Below, one piece after another: positions 15,588 to 23,969 of a stretch of 64,000 nucleotides of DNA. The notes beneath the pieces were generated by a model that saw only the letters and a program-made list of their open reading frames with translations, was not told the DNA's origin and did not search any database. The stretch lies in the NCBI RefSeq assembly GCF_000314005.1, contig NZ_JH980292.1, positions 4,438,121 to 4,502,120 on the forward strand. The letters are read 5' to 3'. The translations under genes and the position numbers were made by a program. This DNA comes from Spirulina subsalsa PCC 9445 (GTDB taxonomy: Bacteria; Cyanobacteriota; Cyanobacteriia; Cyanobacteriales; Spirulinaceae). Every line of letters starts with the position of its first letter. Position 1 is the stretch's first letter.

Positions 15588-16570
15588 TCGGTGACTCCAA
15601 ATTGTTGGAGCAGTTCAATCATGTCTGGGGAATGATCAAATTGGGCAATCCCTAACACGGTATAGCCGCCCTTGTTCTTGAGTTTGACATTCACTTGTTG
15701 GGTTTCTAATAACAAGCGCACGGCTTCTGAGTGGCCCCGATGGGTAGACCACATCAGGGCTGTGGCTCCGGTGTTGTCTTGTAAGTTCAAGTCGGCTCCC
15801 CCTTGGATGAGGACTTTTAGGGTTTCAACGTCTCCCTGTTCTGCTGCCGTCATTAGGACGGTGCGACCGTTGGGTAAGCTGGTATTGGGAGGGGCTCCGG
15901 CTTGGAGTAAACGCTGGACAAGGGGGGTATTTTGGGAGTCCACGGCCAAGGTGAGGGCAGTTTCCCCGGAACTGACTAGGTTAAAGTCGGCTCCCTGTTG
16001 GAGTAGTAAATCAACAATGCCGTCATGGCCTTGGAGGACGGCAAGAATCAGGGGAGTATCACCGAATTGGTTGATCACGTTGACGGCGGCACCTTGGCCG
16101 AGGAGTCGTTCTACTATGGCTTGATGCCCTTCCATGGTGGCATAGTGCAGAGCGGTTTCTCCGTCTTCGTCGGTGGCGTTCACGTCTACATCAAGGCTAA
16201 GAAGGTGTTCCACGATGTCGAGATGTCCCCCACTGGCGGCCGCTTGTAGTGCCATTGGCCACTGCATAGAGTCGGCACCGTGAGCAATGAGGGTTTTAAC
16301 GAGGTTGAAATGGCCTTGTTCTGCGGCGAGGGTGAGGGCGGTTTCTCCGTCTGGATTAACACTGTTTAGGGGTGCGCCTGCGTTGATTAGCTGTTGTGCG
16401 ATCGCCTCTTGACCTTGATAGGCCGCAATCATAAGGGGAGTGGTGCGATCGCGCTCATCCCACACTTCCAAATTTGCCCCTAACGTCAGTGCCGCCTGAA
16501 TTTGCTCGGAATTCCCCTGCTGAACGGCTTGCAGTAAAAGAATATCTAGGTTTTTCGGATCGTTGGTCAT
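15584..16570 (-). CDS. Ankyrin-repeat protein
   Basis: 328 residues made almost entirely of about nine ankyrin repeats of roughly 33 residues; units such as DGETALTLAAEQGHFNLVKTLIAHGAD and DEDGETALHYATMEGHQAIVERLLGQGA are clear. No signal peptide or membrane segment, so a cytoplasmic protein-binding scaffold of unknown partner. Its stop codon coincides with the right end of the IS200/IS605 remnant, so the original C-terminus may have been longer. Single gene; nothing nearby indicates its partner. Confidence 0.9.
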   Translation of the reverse strand: MTNDPKNLDILLLQAVQQGNSEQIQAALTLGANLEVWDERDRTTPLMIAAYQGQEAIAQQLINAGAPLNSVNPDGETALTLAAEQGHFNLVKTLIAHGADSMQWPMALQAAASGGHLDIVEHLLSLDVDVNATDEDGETALHYATMEGHQAIVERLLGQGAAVNVINQFGDTPLILAVLQGHDGIVDLLLQQGADFNLVSSGETALTLAVDSQNTPLVQRLLQAGAPPNTSLPNGRTVLMTAAEQGDVETLKVLIQGGADLNLQDNTGATALMWSTHRGHSEAVRLLLETQQVNVKLKNKGGYTVLGIAQFDHSPDMIELLQQFGVTD

Positions 16571-16717
16571 GCGATTTCCACCATTAACTGCCCCAATAAG
16601 CTGTATTTTGCCCTATTTTCGCCGTTTCATATAGAAGAAAATGGTCGATTCATCCCTAAAGTGTAAAGATTATGTTAAGTTTAGTAACATTAGTCATACT
16701 TATCAAATCAACCCGTA

Positions 16718-17188
16718 ATGATCATGGATCTTCCAGAACCCCTGAAAATCTACTCGCAATTTTTCCATCCCATCTTAATGTGGATTCTACTCGCCCTCAC
16801 CGTTTACGCTCTGTATTTGGGGGTACAGATTCGGCGCACCCGTAATGCTGACAAGGAAGTGCGGAAAGAGTTAGTGAAAAAGAATTTCAATAGCAAACAT
16901 CATATTGTCGGTTCTGCGATTTTAGCCTTTATGGTTTTAGGCACCATCGGAGGAATGGCTGTCACCTATATTAACAACGGCAAGTTATTTGTCGGCCCCC
17001 ACCTCCTCGCTGGACTTGGCATGACGGGGATGATTGCTGTGTCTGCCTCTCTCGTGCCATTTATGCAGAAGGGGAATGATATCGCCCGTTATACCCATAT
17101 TTCCCTCAATGTGGTGTTGTTGGGTCTATTCAGTTGGCAGGCCTTTACGGGAGTGCAAATTCTGCAACGGATTATCAGTAATTTGTAG
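16718..17188 (+). CDS. DUF4079-family membrane protein
   Basis: 156 residues with four probable membrane segments (about 15-33, 62-84, 92-112 and 126-145) and conserved His residues in FFHPILMW, KHHIVGS and THISLNV. This resembles the DUF4079 family common in cyanobacteria, whose function is unknown. His in membrane helices could bind haem, but that is speculation. Start at ATG 16718, or ATG 16724 two codons later. It lies 105 bases before the ubiD-like gene in the same direction. Confidence 0.75.
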   Translation: MIMDLPEPLKIYSQFFHPILMWILLALTVYALYLGVQIRRTRNADKEVRKELVKKNFNSKHHIVGSAILAFMVLGTIGGMAVTYINNGKLFVGPHLLAGLGMTGMIAVSASLVPFMQKGNDIARYTHISLNVVLLGLFSWQAFTGVQILQRIISNL

Positions 17189-17293
17189 TCAATCTGTGAA
17201 CAGTGAATCAATAACGATTCACTGTTCTCGGTAAATGGCAAAAGGTAGCCCCACAAACCCCTATGATTAAGAAAAACCCAAATTTAAGCAACT

Positions 17294-18805
17294 ATGGCTA
17301 GAGATTTAAGGGGGTTTATCCAACTCCTAGAGGAACGGGGACAACTGCATCGCATCACAACAGAAGTTGATCCGGATTTAGAAATTGCAGAAATTGCCAA
17401 CCGGATGTTAAAGGTGGGGGGCCCAGGACTACTCTTTGAGAAGGTTACAGGGTCTAAGTTTCCCGTGGCCGTGAACTTGATGGGAACCGTTGAACGGATC
17501 TGTTGGGCGATGAAGATGGAAAAACCCGAGGAGTTGGAGGAGTTGGGGAAAAAGTTGGGGATGTTGCAACAACCTAAACCCCCGAAAAAACTCGCTCAAG
17601 CGGTGGATTTTGGCAAGGTGTTGTTTGATGTGGTGAAGGCGAAACCGGGGCGTAGTTTCTTCCCTCCTTGCCAGCAGGTGGTGATTGAAGGGGAGGATCT
17701 GGATTTAAATGAATTGCCTTTGATTCGCCCCTATCCCGGAGATGCGGGGAAGATTATCACCCTGGGATTAGTGATTACTAAAGATGTGGAAACGGGGACT
17801 CCTAATGTGGGGGTGTATCGATTGCAATTGCAGTCCAAAAATACTATGACGGTTCATTGGTTGTCTGTGCGGGGGGGGGCGAGACACCTACGCAAAGCCG
17901 CCCAAGCGGGGAAACCGTTAGAAATTGCGATCGCCCTCGGTGTAGACCCTTTAATCATTATGGCCGCCGCGACCCCCATTCCGGTAGATTTATCAGAATG
18001 GCTCTTTGCTGGGCTGTATGGTGGCTCTGGGGTGCAATTGGCGAAATGTAAAACGGTGGATCTCGAAGTTCCGGCCGACTCAGAATTTGTCCTAGAAGGT
18101 ACCATTACCCCCGGTGAAATCTTACCCGACGGCCCCTTTGGGGATCATATGGGGTACTACGGGGGGGTAGAAGATTCCCCCTTGATTCGTTTTCATACCC
18201 TTACCCATCGTTCAGATCCCATTTATTTAACGACTTTTAGCGGTCGTCCCCCCAAAGAAGAGGCCATGATGGCGATCGCCCTCAATCGTATCTATACCCC
18301 CATCCTGCGCCAACAAGTCTCAGAAATCACCGACTTTTTCCTCCCCATGGAGGCCTTAAGTTATAAAGCGGCCATCATCTCCATTGATAAAGCCTATCCC
18401 GGACAGGCCAAACGCGCCGCCCTCGCCTTTTGGAGTGCCTTACCCCAATTCACCTATACTAAATTTGTGATTGTCGTAGACAAAGACATCAACATCCGGG
18501 ATCCCCGTCAAGTAGTTTGGGCGATTAGTTCCAAAGTAGACCCCTCCCGGGATGTTTTTATCCTCCCTGAAACCCCCTTTGATACCCTCGATTTTGCCAG
18601 CGAGAAAATCGGTTTAGGGGGACGCATGGGCATTGATGCCACGACCAAAATTCCCCCCGAAACCTCCCACGACTGGGGCGAAGTCTTAGAGTCCGACCCC
18701 CAAATGGCCGCCCAAGTCGAGCGTCGTTGGGCAGAATACGGTCTAGGGGATATCACGTTCACAGAAGTTGATCCCAATCTCTTCGGCTACGACATCAAGC
18801 TTTAA
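17294..18805 (+). CDS. UbiD-family decarboxylase
   Basis: 503-residue member of the UbiD family, prenylated-FMN-dependent (de)carboxylases of aromatic or unsaturated acids. Family pattern: N-terminal RDLRGFIQLLEERGQLHRI, central GVYRLQLQSKNTMTVHW (cofactor/metal region), EGTITPGEILPDGPFGDHMGYYGG and RPPKEEAMM. In cyanobacteria such a gene may act in quinone-ring synthesis by decarboxylating a hydroxybenzoate intermediate, but substrate assignment is inference. The partner flavin prenyltransferase UbiX is not in the window. The stop is followed at once by a hairpin shared with the convergent gene. Confidence 0.9.
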   Translation: MARDLRGFIQLLEERGQLHRITTEVDPDLEIAEIANRMLKVGGPGLLFEKVTGSKFPVAVNLMGTVERICWAMKMEKPEELEELGKKLGMLQQPKPPKKLAQAVDFGKVLFDVVKAKPGRSFFPPCQQVVIEGEDLDLNELPLIRPYPGDAGKIITLGLVITKDVETGTPNVGVYRLQLQSKNTMTVHWLSVRGGARHLRKAAQAGKPLEIAIALGVDPLIIMAAATPIPVDLSEWLFAGLYGGSGVQLAKCKTVDLEVPADSEFVLEGTITPGEILPDGPFGDHMGYYGGVEDSPLIRFHTLTHRSDPIYLTTFSGRPPKEEAMMAIALNRIYTPILRQQVSEITDFFLPMEALSYKAAIISIDKAYPGQAKRAALAFWSALPQFTYTKFVIVVDKDINIRDPRQVVWAISSKVDPSRDVFILPETPFDTLDFASEKIGLGGRMGIDATTKIPPETSHDWGEVLESDPQMAAQVERRWAEYGLGDITFTEVDPNLFGYDIKL

Positions 18806-18809
18806 GCCT

Positions 18810-18832
18810 AACCCCCCTTTGGAAGGGGGGTT
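18810..18832. terminator. Hairpin between convergent genes
   Basis: A 10-bp perfect stem AACCCCCCTT / AAGGGGGGTT with a TGG loop, positioned between the ubiD stop and the stop of the convergent gene (18831-18833). No T-run, so termination is plausible but not certain. Confidence 0.55.
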
Positions 18833-19523
18833 AGGGGGGATAGTCCTTAACTCTAGAGCTAATCTGCTTAGAATCAGAGTTCAGCAATACTTGCTGAATT
18901 TCCTCCAACAGTTGATTCTCTTCTTGTCGCAATTGTGCCAAACGACTGAGCAGTTGCTCTAACTTTTCCGGTTGACGGGGACGATCAAAAATCAGGGCTT
19001 CTAATTCATGAGTGCTATTATTTCCCCGAGAACGTTTCCATAAAAGTTGGAACAAACCCCGCACCAACACCCCCGGCAGAGCAAAGAGTTTTAACCAAAA
19101 CGTTTTCACCAGACTACTAATCGCTTGAAATAATCCCCCTGCCAACGCGAGTACAATCACCAACAACAAAAGCGTGAGTAGGGGATGGTGAATAAACCAG
19201 AGGAGTTTCGGATGACTCCGTAGGATGCTTCTAAATTGGTTCGCAAAAATGGTTTCTAAGGCATTGGTGAGCGCGGTTTGTAGTTGACCTGCTTCTTGGA
19301 AACTTTGGGCGATCGCATTTTTCGTCTGTTCCGTCGAATTTGCCACTTGGGTTAGGGTTTGACTGGCATTATCTAACAGATTCGTTTTCGTCGTCGTTAG
19401 CGTGTTGAGCGTTGCCTCAGTTTGTTGGCTAAGGGTTTGCTTAAGGGTTTCCGCTTGATTATTTAGCGTGGTTTGGGTTTGTTCCCAAGTTTCAGTCAGA
19501 CGGTTCAGGAGGGCGAACAGCAT
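18831..19523 (-). CDS. Uncharacterised coiled-coil membrane protein
   Basis: About 230 residues. The N-terminal 95 are Gln/Thr-rich and helical (LTETWEQTQTTLNNQAETLKQ and similar), predicted coiled coil; a membrane segment follows at about 113-135 (LLTLLLLVIVLALAGGLF). A second hydrophobic stretch follows and a C-terminal acidic coil (LSRLAQLRQEENQLLEEIQQ). ATG at 19523 is used; an in-frame TTG lies 12 bases upstream. No family is recognised. It is followed by nothing on its strand and lies next to the ATPase/TOPRIM pair, from which it is separated by about 50 bases. Confidence 0.65.
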   Translation of the reverse strand: MLFALLNRLTETWEQTQTTLNNQAETLKQTLSQQTEATLNTLTTTKTNLLDNASQTLTQVANSTEQTKNAIAQSFQEAGQLQTALTNALETIFANQFRSILRSHPKLLWFIHHPLLTLLLLVIVLALAGGLFQAISSLVKTFWLKLFALPGVLVRGLFQLLWKRSRGNNSTHELEALIFDRPRQPEKLEQLLSRLAQLRQEENQLLEEIQQVLLNSDSKQISSRVKDYPP

Positions 19524-19570
19524 AAATGATGTCAAAAGGACTTTTTCTGAAAGGTATCATACCTTGGAAC

Positions 19571-20317
19571 TTAATCAAACATTTGTAGAAACGATTTAAT
19601 TTCAAGTAATACCGGAGAATTTAAATTAAATATGTCTTTCCCCCGTGAATTTTGCAATCTTTCACCTTGCTTAGTAACCCCTAACATGATCCCTTTCCAA
19701 TCGGTATTTTTGTAGTTTCTTTTTCGTCTTTCTAGGGTATCAAACCGCTTATAAAAATCCACCCACAATTTCAGCAACTCTTTCTCAGATAAATCAAACG
19801 CTTTGCCTTTTTGTTCAATCTTTTTTCCTTTATCAATGAGGCAGTTTTTCCATCCATCATATAGACAATCTGCAAAAACAGAGTCTTTTGATTTAATCTG
19901 TCTTAAAATATCCTCCAATTCACCTTGACCCCCAACATTGTTAAAAAAGCAGGCAATCTTAACATTTAAGAGATCATCAATTGGGTAAGTGACAAATTTT
20001 TTTACATCTGTTAATAATTGTTGAGGTTCAGGCAAAAAACAGTCAGCAAAAGATTCTTTTAAGCATTCATTAATTAATTCGAGCCTAGTTTCACGAGTCG
20101 AATCATCTAAATCCAAAATGATTCCTATTTTGGTTTCTCCTGCTTTTTGAGCATCTATTAAAGCATTAGAAAGCTGAGTGACTAATTTTCTTTTTTCTAA
20201 ATTAGAGTGCTTATATTCATCAATACAATACAGCCGATTAGTAGCGGATGAGAGTTCTTGAATCAGTGCCTCGATAAAATATTCATCATTTTCACTCTCC
20301 ACGATTAGAATATTCAT
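19571..20317 (-). CDS. TOPRIM protein, DUF3226-like, partner of an AAA ATPase
   Basis: 248 residues. The N-terminus MNILIVESENDEYF places an acidic Glu7 as in TOPRIM domains, followed by GIILDLDD (Asp69, Asp71) and a DUF3226-like FNNVGGQGELEDIL at 124-136. TOPRIM proteins with these acids cut or religate nucleic acid. It starts 12 bases after the ATPase gene upstream and is clearly co-transcribed. By analogy with OLD/Gabija and PARIS pairs it is likely the effector nuclease of a defence module, but this exact combination is not one I can name. The codon style is A+T-rich compared with the flanking genes. Confidence 0.72.
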   Translation of the reverse strand: MNILIVESENDEYFIEALIQELSSATNRLYCIDEYKHSNLEKRKLVTQLSNALIDAQKAGETKIGIILDLDDSTRETRLELINECLKESFADCFLPEPQQLLTDVKKFVTYPIDDLLNVKIACFFNNVGGQGELEDILRQIKSKDSVFADCLYDGWKNCLIDKGKKIEQKGKAFDLSEKELLKLWVDFYKRFDTLERRKRNYKNTDWKGIMLGVTKQGERLQNSRGKDIFNLNSPVLLEIKSFLQMFD

Positions 20318-20329
20318 TTGAATTTAAAC

Positions 20330-21442
20330 CTAAATTGACTCACCTCTAACAGAGCGTTTATTTTTTAATTTGTCTTCCAGAGAATAAGGTGGAATCTTTT
20401 GTATAACAATTTGATTAGAGATTGGATGCCTAGACATCTCAAAATAACCTGCATCGTCTAAGTTATCCGGTTGAATCATAACATTTTTAAAAGCATTAAT
20501 CATCTCATAGCTATGAGATGTTGCAAAAAGTTGTACATTATAAAGTTTACAAAGCTTTAGCAAAAAAGACCAAACTTGTTCTTGACGGGTATGATGAATT
20601 CCATTTTCTATTTCATCAACTAGGACTAGACCATTTTTGTTGTTAATTATAATCAGAACAAACTCAGCAATACGAGTCATCGCATCTCCAAACAAAGAAA
20701 GTGGTAAATTATCCTCATTTTTGCGTTTTACATAAAGTTCTGGACTACCAAAGGTAAATGATTCAACCTGCTCAATTGTTGGATCAAGTAGTTGAAAGGC
20801 TTGCAGTAGATAATCAGCTTTACCTTCAAATCTAGCCTTATCAAATTCTGTTGCAAGTTGATGGCTTTCTAGCTTAGAGTTTGCCGGAATAAAAAAGGTT
20901 GTAAAAAACAAGTTAGCGGCAACTACTGAATTTCCCAATGTTAAGCCATTCTGACTTGCTATAATGACATTTTCCGGTAATTTTACACCATTTTTCAAGG
21001 GGTTAATCTTCAAATAGGATTGAACCGGAAAATGAGTATTGAGAGTTTGGGAAAAATTCAAAATATCTCCCGGTCTGACTTGTGAATTTACTAAGTCAAG
21101 GGTCTTTTCTGTTTTTTGTTCAGCTAAAATTATGACTTGATTCTGGCAACCATTAGCTAACGTGAAATCAAACGTAATCTGTTTTGTTGCACGTCTATGA
21201 TAAAAGAAATTTTCCCAAGTCAGGTGAGGCATTTGTTGCAAAAAATAGGGGTTAAATCTTCTAACAAATTTCAAGATTTTTAGAATACTATTCGCTGAAG
21301 GATCTCCCATTAAAAGCAAGGCTTCTAATAAAGCGGTTTTGCCTATATTGTTCTGACCGCCTAATAAATTTACTTGACAAAAACCTGTAGCTTTAGTGGA
21401 CTCAAAACAACGAAAATTTTCCAAATAAAACGATTTAATCAT
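20330..21442 (-). CDS. AAA ATPase (OLD/AAA_15-like), partner of the TOPRIM gene
   Basis: 370 residues. Starts MIKSFYLENFRCFE, the typical opening of RecF/OLD-like ATPases. Walker A is GGQNNIGKT (28-36), Walker B GLVLVDEIENGIHH (Asp276, Glu277) and the H-loop LFATSHS (His310). The signature region around LSLFGDAMTRI (250-258) resembles that of AAA_15/AAA_21 proteins. Upstream partner of the DUF3226-like gene in a two-gene operon. Probably the sensor/regulator half. It could also be a RecF-like repair factor, but the TOPRIM pairing favours defence. Confidence 0.78.
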   Translation of the reverse strand: MIKSFYLENFRCFESTKATGFCQVNLLGGQNNIGKTALLEALLLMGDPSANSILKILKFVRRFNPYFLQQMPHLTWENFFYHRRATKQITFDFTLANGCQNQVIILAEQKTEKTLDLVNSQVRPGDILNFSQTLNTHFPVQSYLKINPLKNGVKLPENVIIASQNGLTLGNSVVAANLFFTTFFIPANSKLESHQLATEFDKARFEGKADYLLQAFQLLDPTIEQVESFTFGSPELYVKRKNEDNLPLSLFGDAMTRIAEFVLIIINNKNGLVLVDEIENGIHHTRQEQVWSFLLKLCKLYNVQLFATSHSYEMINAFKNVMIQPDNLDDAGYFEMSRHPISNQIVIQKIPPYSLEDKLKNKRSVRGESI

Positions 21443-21736
21443 ACTTGCTCATACTTACTACTAATTATTTTTTTGTTTCTATAAGGAAAAACTGTATACC
21501 CCCAGGAAACCCTTGATTGACCAAAATCAATGAACTCCCCTATAATTAACTCTCCCTTATCTTATAATTATACAGTTGGGGCTTAAAGAAAACCCCCCTG
21601 TTTTAACAATTGGGGGGGGTAAGGTTGATTGTGTCGTTTTCAGGAGGAGAATAGAAGAGAAGCTAATTGAGCAAAATCTCTTTAATTCCTAAAAGCCAGC
21701 AAGCCACTGATCAGTTGAACAGAGAAGAAAAAGAAG

Positions 21737-21884
21737 GTAGTAGTGCAGTTCTCTTAGCTGTTGAGCTTTGTCCTAATGTAGTTTGGTAAATCCCCATTTA
21801 CTAAACCACTAAGCTCCACCAGTTCATGGATGGTTGAGCATCTTATCCCTGAGAGTCCCTGCTTAACGTTGCACTACTACTTTT
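21737..21884 (+). ncRNA. Candidate structured RNA (6S RNA is one possibility)
   Basis: The ends pair: GTAGTAGTGCA (21737-21747) with TGCACTACTAC (21870-21880), extendable outward with A-T and G-T pairs into TTTT. Inside, GAGCTT/AAGCTC encloses a hairpin AGTTTGGTAAAT-CCCC-ATTTACTAAAC. Length about 150 bases, terminal stem followed by T-run, no reading frame. A rod-like RNA of this size would fit 6S RNA, but I cannot match its sequence, and an unknown class is equally possible. Confidence 0.5.
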
Positions 21885-22017
21885 CTGATGCTGATGTCTC
21901 TATTGTTCCCTGCTTTTGGGAAAAACGCACTGATCTTAATCCTATCTTCCAGTGAATTTAATCTCGTGTCATCGTGAGGCTTGTCTCTGCCTTTATGCAA
22001 TTTTAAGCATCTTTTGC

Positions 22018-22033
22018 AGTGACTTAAGTCACT
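22018..22033. promoter_or_regulatory. Palindrome of CRP/SYCRP1 type, site 1
   Basis: AGTGACTTAAGTCACT, a perfect 16-base palindrome fitting GTGA-N6-TCAC, the consensus core of CRP-family sites including the cyanobacterial cAMP receptor SYCRP1. It lies 115 bases before the sigma-factor start. Confidence 0.6.
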
Positions 22034-22040
22034 AATTTCG

Positions 22041-22056
22041 TGTGATTTAAGTCACT
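22041..22056. promoter_or_regulatory. Palindrome of CRP/SYCRP1 type, site 2
   Basis: TGTGATTTAAGTCACT, also GTGA-N6-TCAC, with its centre 23 bases from that of site 1 (about two helical turns). Together they form a likely tandem operator for the ECF sigma operon. Which regulator binds is inference. Confidence 0.6.
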
Positions 22057-22132
22057 AAAAAAAGAAAATCGGGAAATTGAACCTTTTTGTGACCCTCTTT
22101 GTCTAAACCTACACAATTGACTGGTGAGGGAA

Positions 22133-22708
22133 ATGCAAGAGGTGTTAGCCAATGACTCCAGACAAATGAGCGATCGCGAATTAGTGCTGCGATGTCAGCA
22201 AGGTGACAGCGCCTCTTTCCAGCAACTTTACCAACGGTATCAACAGCGTGTGCGCTCTACCCTGTATTCGTTATGTGGGGCTGCCATGTTGGAGGATCTG
22301 ACTCAAGACGTTTTTCTTAAAGCTTGGAAAGGATTATCCCAACTGCGTCAAGCTTCCACCTTCGGCACTTGGTTGTATCGTATTACTTGGAACGTTGCCC
22401 AAGATCAACGGCGTAGATTTGCCGTAATGCGTCAAGAACAAACCGAGGAAGCTTTGAGCGATCGCACAGCCCCCCCCCAAGTCACTCCGGATCTCCTACG
22501 ACTCCACTACCAAGACTTGGTACAACGAGGCTTGAAGCAACTAGATCTCGAACATCGGGTGGTTTTAGTCCTGCATGATCTCGAAGATATCCCTCAGAAG
22601 GAAGTGGCGAAAATCCTAGACATTCCCCTTGGAACTGTTAAATCTCGTCTCTTTCACGCCCGCAAAGCATTGCGGCAATTGCTTCAGTCCGAAGGTGTGT
22701 CCCTGTGA
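22133..22708 (+). CDS. ECF-subfamily RNA polymerase sigma factor
   Basis: About 191 residues with regions 2 and 4 only. Region 2 spans the FQQLYQRYQQRVRSTLYSL to DLTQDVFLKAWKGLSQLR stretch and includes TFGTWLYRITWNVAQDQRRR; region 4 includes GLKQLDLEHRVVLVLHDLEDIPQKEVAKIL and IPLGTVKSRLFHARKALR. RpoE-like, so it probably directs an envelope-stress regulon. Starts considered: GTG 22124 or ATG 22133; the latter is used. The stop overlaps a possible GTG of the next gene. Downstream are a membrane anti-sigma candidate and a Spy-like periplasmic protein, the usual arrangement for envelope stress. Confidence 0.92.
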   Translation: MQEVLANDSRQMSDRELVLRCQQGDSASFQQLYQRYQQRVRSTLYSLCGAAMLEDLTQDVFLKAWKGLSQLRQASTFGTWLYRITWNVAQDQRRRFAVMRQEQTEEALSDRTAPPQVTPDLLRLHYQDLVQRGLKQLDLEHRVVLVLHDLEDIPQKEVAKILDIPLGTVKSRLFHARKALRQLLQSEGVSL

Positions 22709-22725
22709 AAGAGGAAAGAGGAATC

Positions 22726-23136
22726 ATGAACAACAACGATCCTGACCGCGACTTAGTGGACTTCTTAAAAGAATATCGTCCTGTTCCCCCACAGGTCGAT
22801 CCGGCAGTAGAGGAACGGTTGATGCGGCAAATCACAGACTCTCCTCGTTCCTTGGGTGTCGGTCGTCCCCGTCGTCTTTGGGTCTTAGGTGGGGTAATGA
22901 TCGCAGCCAGCACCCTATTGACCTTGATTGTTGTTCCCCGACTCAACCTAAACCGAGTGAGTCCTATTCTGACTGAATCTGAACCAAACCCCTTATCAGA
23001 CTTGCAACAACAGGAACTAGAAGAGTTCATGCTCACCCTTTGGGATACCGAAGTTATTAACTCAGAAACCCTAACCAGCAATTGGGATCAAAGTTGGCTC
23101 AGTCTCGCCAACTTTGAAACCGACCCCTCCAATTAA
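22726..23136 (+). CDS. Putative membrane anti-sigma factor
   Basis: 136 residues from ATG 22726, preceded by AGAGG. A cytoplasmic N-terminal half (DLVDFLKEYRPVPPQVDPAVEERLMRQI), a single membrane helix at about 56-76 (LWVLGGVMIAASTLLTLIVV), and a periplasmic tail rich in Glu and Trp. The position directly after an ECF sigma gene and the one-helix topology fit an anti-sigma that holds the sigma factor until the envelope is stressed. No zinc-binding anti-sigma motif (HXXXCXXC) is present, so assignment rests on context. Confidence 0.7.
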   Translation: MNNNDPDRDLVDFLKEYRPVPPQVDPAVEERLMRQITDSPRSLGVGRPRRLWVLGGVMIAASTLLTLIVVPRLNLNRVSPILTESEPNPLSDLQQQELEEFMLTLWDTEVINSETLTSNWDQSWLSLANFETDPSN

Positions 23137-23166
23137 CGGCACACAACAAGTCGCTTTATTAAGATT

Positions 23167-23757
23167 ATGAACAATATTCAAAGAGTTTCATCCCTAACTG
23201 TTGCGCTTTTGACCCTTACGGGGGGAATTGCCTTAGCGCAGCCCTTATTTAACGAGTCAGGTCATGGCCTGCAAGCTCAACAAATGCAGCCAGGTCGCCA
23301 CTGGGGAGAGCGTAAAGGGGAGGGGGGCCATGAGCGCTTAATGGAAACCCTCAATCTTGATGAAAACCAGCGCCAACAAATGCAAGCTATCCATGAACGG
23401 ACCAGAGCGCAAATGTCCCAAAATTGGGAAGCACTGCAAGCCGCCCACCAACGGATGCGGGAACTGATGGCGAGTAGTTCTGCCTCAGAACAAGAATTGC
23501 GCGCTCAACACAATGAACTGCAACGTCTCCAACAAGAAATGGGCAACTTACGCTTCCAATCGATGTTAGAGATGCGGAACATCCTGACTCCTGAACAACG
23601 CAGCCAAATGAACCAAATGCACCAACAACGGCGCATGAACCGGGATAGCAGTTCTTCCATGGGTCGTCCGGGGGTAGGATTGCGAAATATCAACTCGGAA
23701 GAAGCGGCTCAAATGCGGCAACGGATGCAGAATCTGAGAAATAGCCCAGACCGCTAA
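23167..23757 (+). CDS. Spy/CpxP-like periplasmic protein
   Basis: 196 residues with a signal peptide (to about residue 25, ALAQ). The mature part is a highly charged helical Gln/Met/Arg-rich protein with the LTXXQ-type signature LNLDENQRQQMQAIHERTRAQM and ILTPEQRSQMNQMHQQRR. Such proteins bind misfolded periplasmic proteins or metals. It sits last in the sigma/anti-sigma operon and is a likely target or feedback component of that stress response. Followed by a strong terminator. Confidence 0.82.
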   Translation: MNNIQRVSSLTVALLTLTGGIALAQPLFNESGHGLQAQQMQPGRHWGERKGEGGHERLMETLNLDENQRQQMQAIHERTRAQMSQNWEALQAAHQRMRELMASSSASEQELRAQHNELQRLQQEMGNLRFQSMLEMRNILTPEQRSQMNQMHQQRRMNRDSSSSMGRPGVGLRNINSEEAAQMRQRMQNLRNSPDR

Positions 23758-23807
23758 ATTCCACCGTTTTGGTACAACATCACCCACAGTAGTTATCCCA
23801 ATTATGC

Positions 23808-23861
23808 CATCTTGAGCGCGGACGGTTCTGAGAAACCCCGTCCCCTCAAGATGTTTTTTTT
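23808..23861 (+). terminator. Terminator of the sigma-factor operon
   Basis: Outer stem CATCTTGAG (23808-23816) with CTCAAGATG (23845-23853), an inner stem GGACGG/CCGTCC, and a run of eight T directly after. Confidence 0.88.
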
Positions 23862-23969
23862 GCTTTGAAGTCGAAGGAAGAGACTCTAGACTCTGTGACC
23901 GGAGATTGAGGGAGGACGGGGCGCTTGCCTGCTATAGTGATCGTTGAAATCCCTAGGCATCTGAAATTT

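Larger units (their letters stand above)
21443..22132. other. 690-base intergenic region with structured RNA and paired palindromes
   Basis: No protein-coding frame of note. From left to right: promoter side of the ATPase/TOPRIM operon; a C6/G hairpin at 21593-21618; the candidate structured RNA at 21737-21884; and two CRP-type palindromes just before the ECF sigma gene. The last two are listed separately. Confidence 0.7.

Noticed and set aside
21000-22200. CRISPR array search in the A+T-rich defence region and the whole window
   Set aside because: No regularly spaced repeats of 24-40 bases with unique spacers were seen; the only tandem arrays are the 16-bp units at 25656 and the WD40 units.
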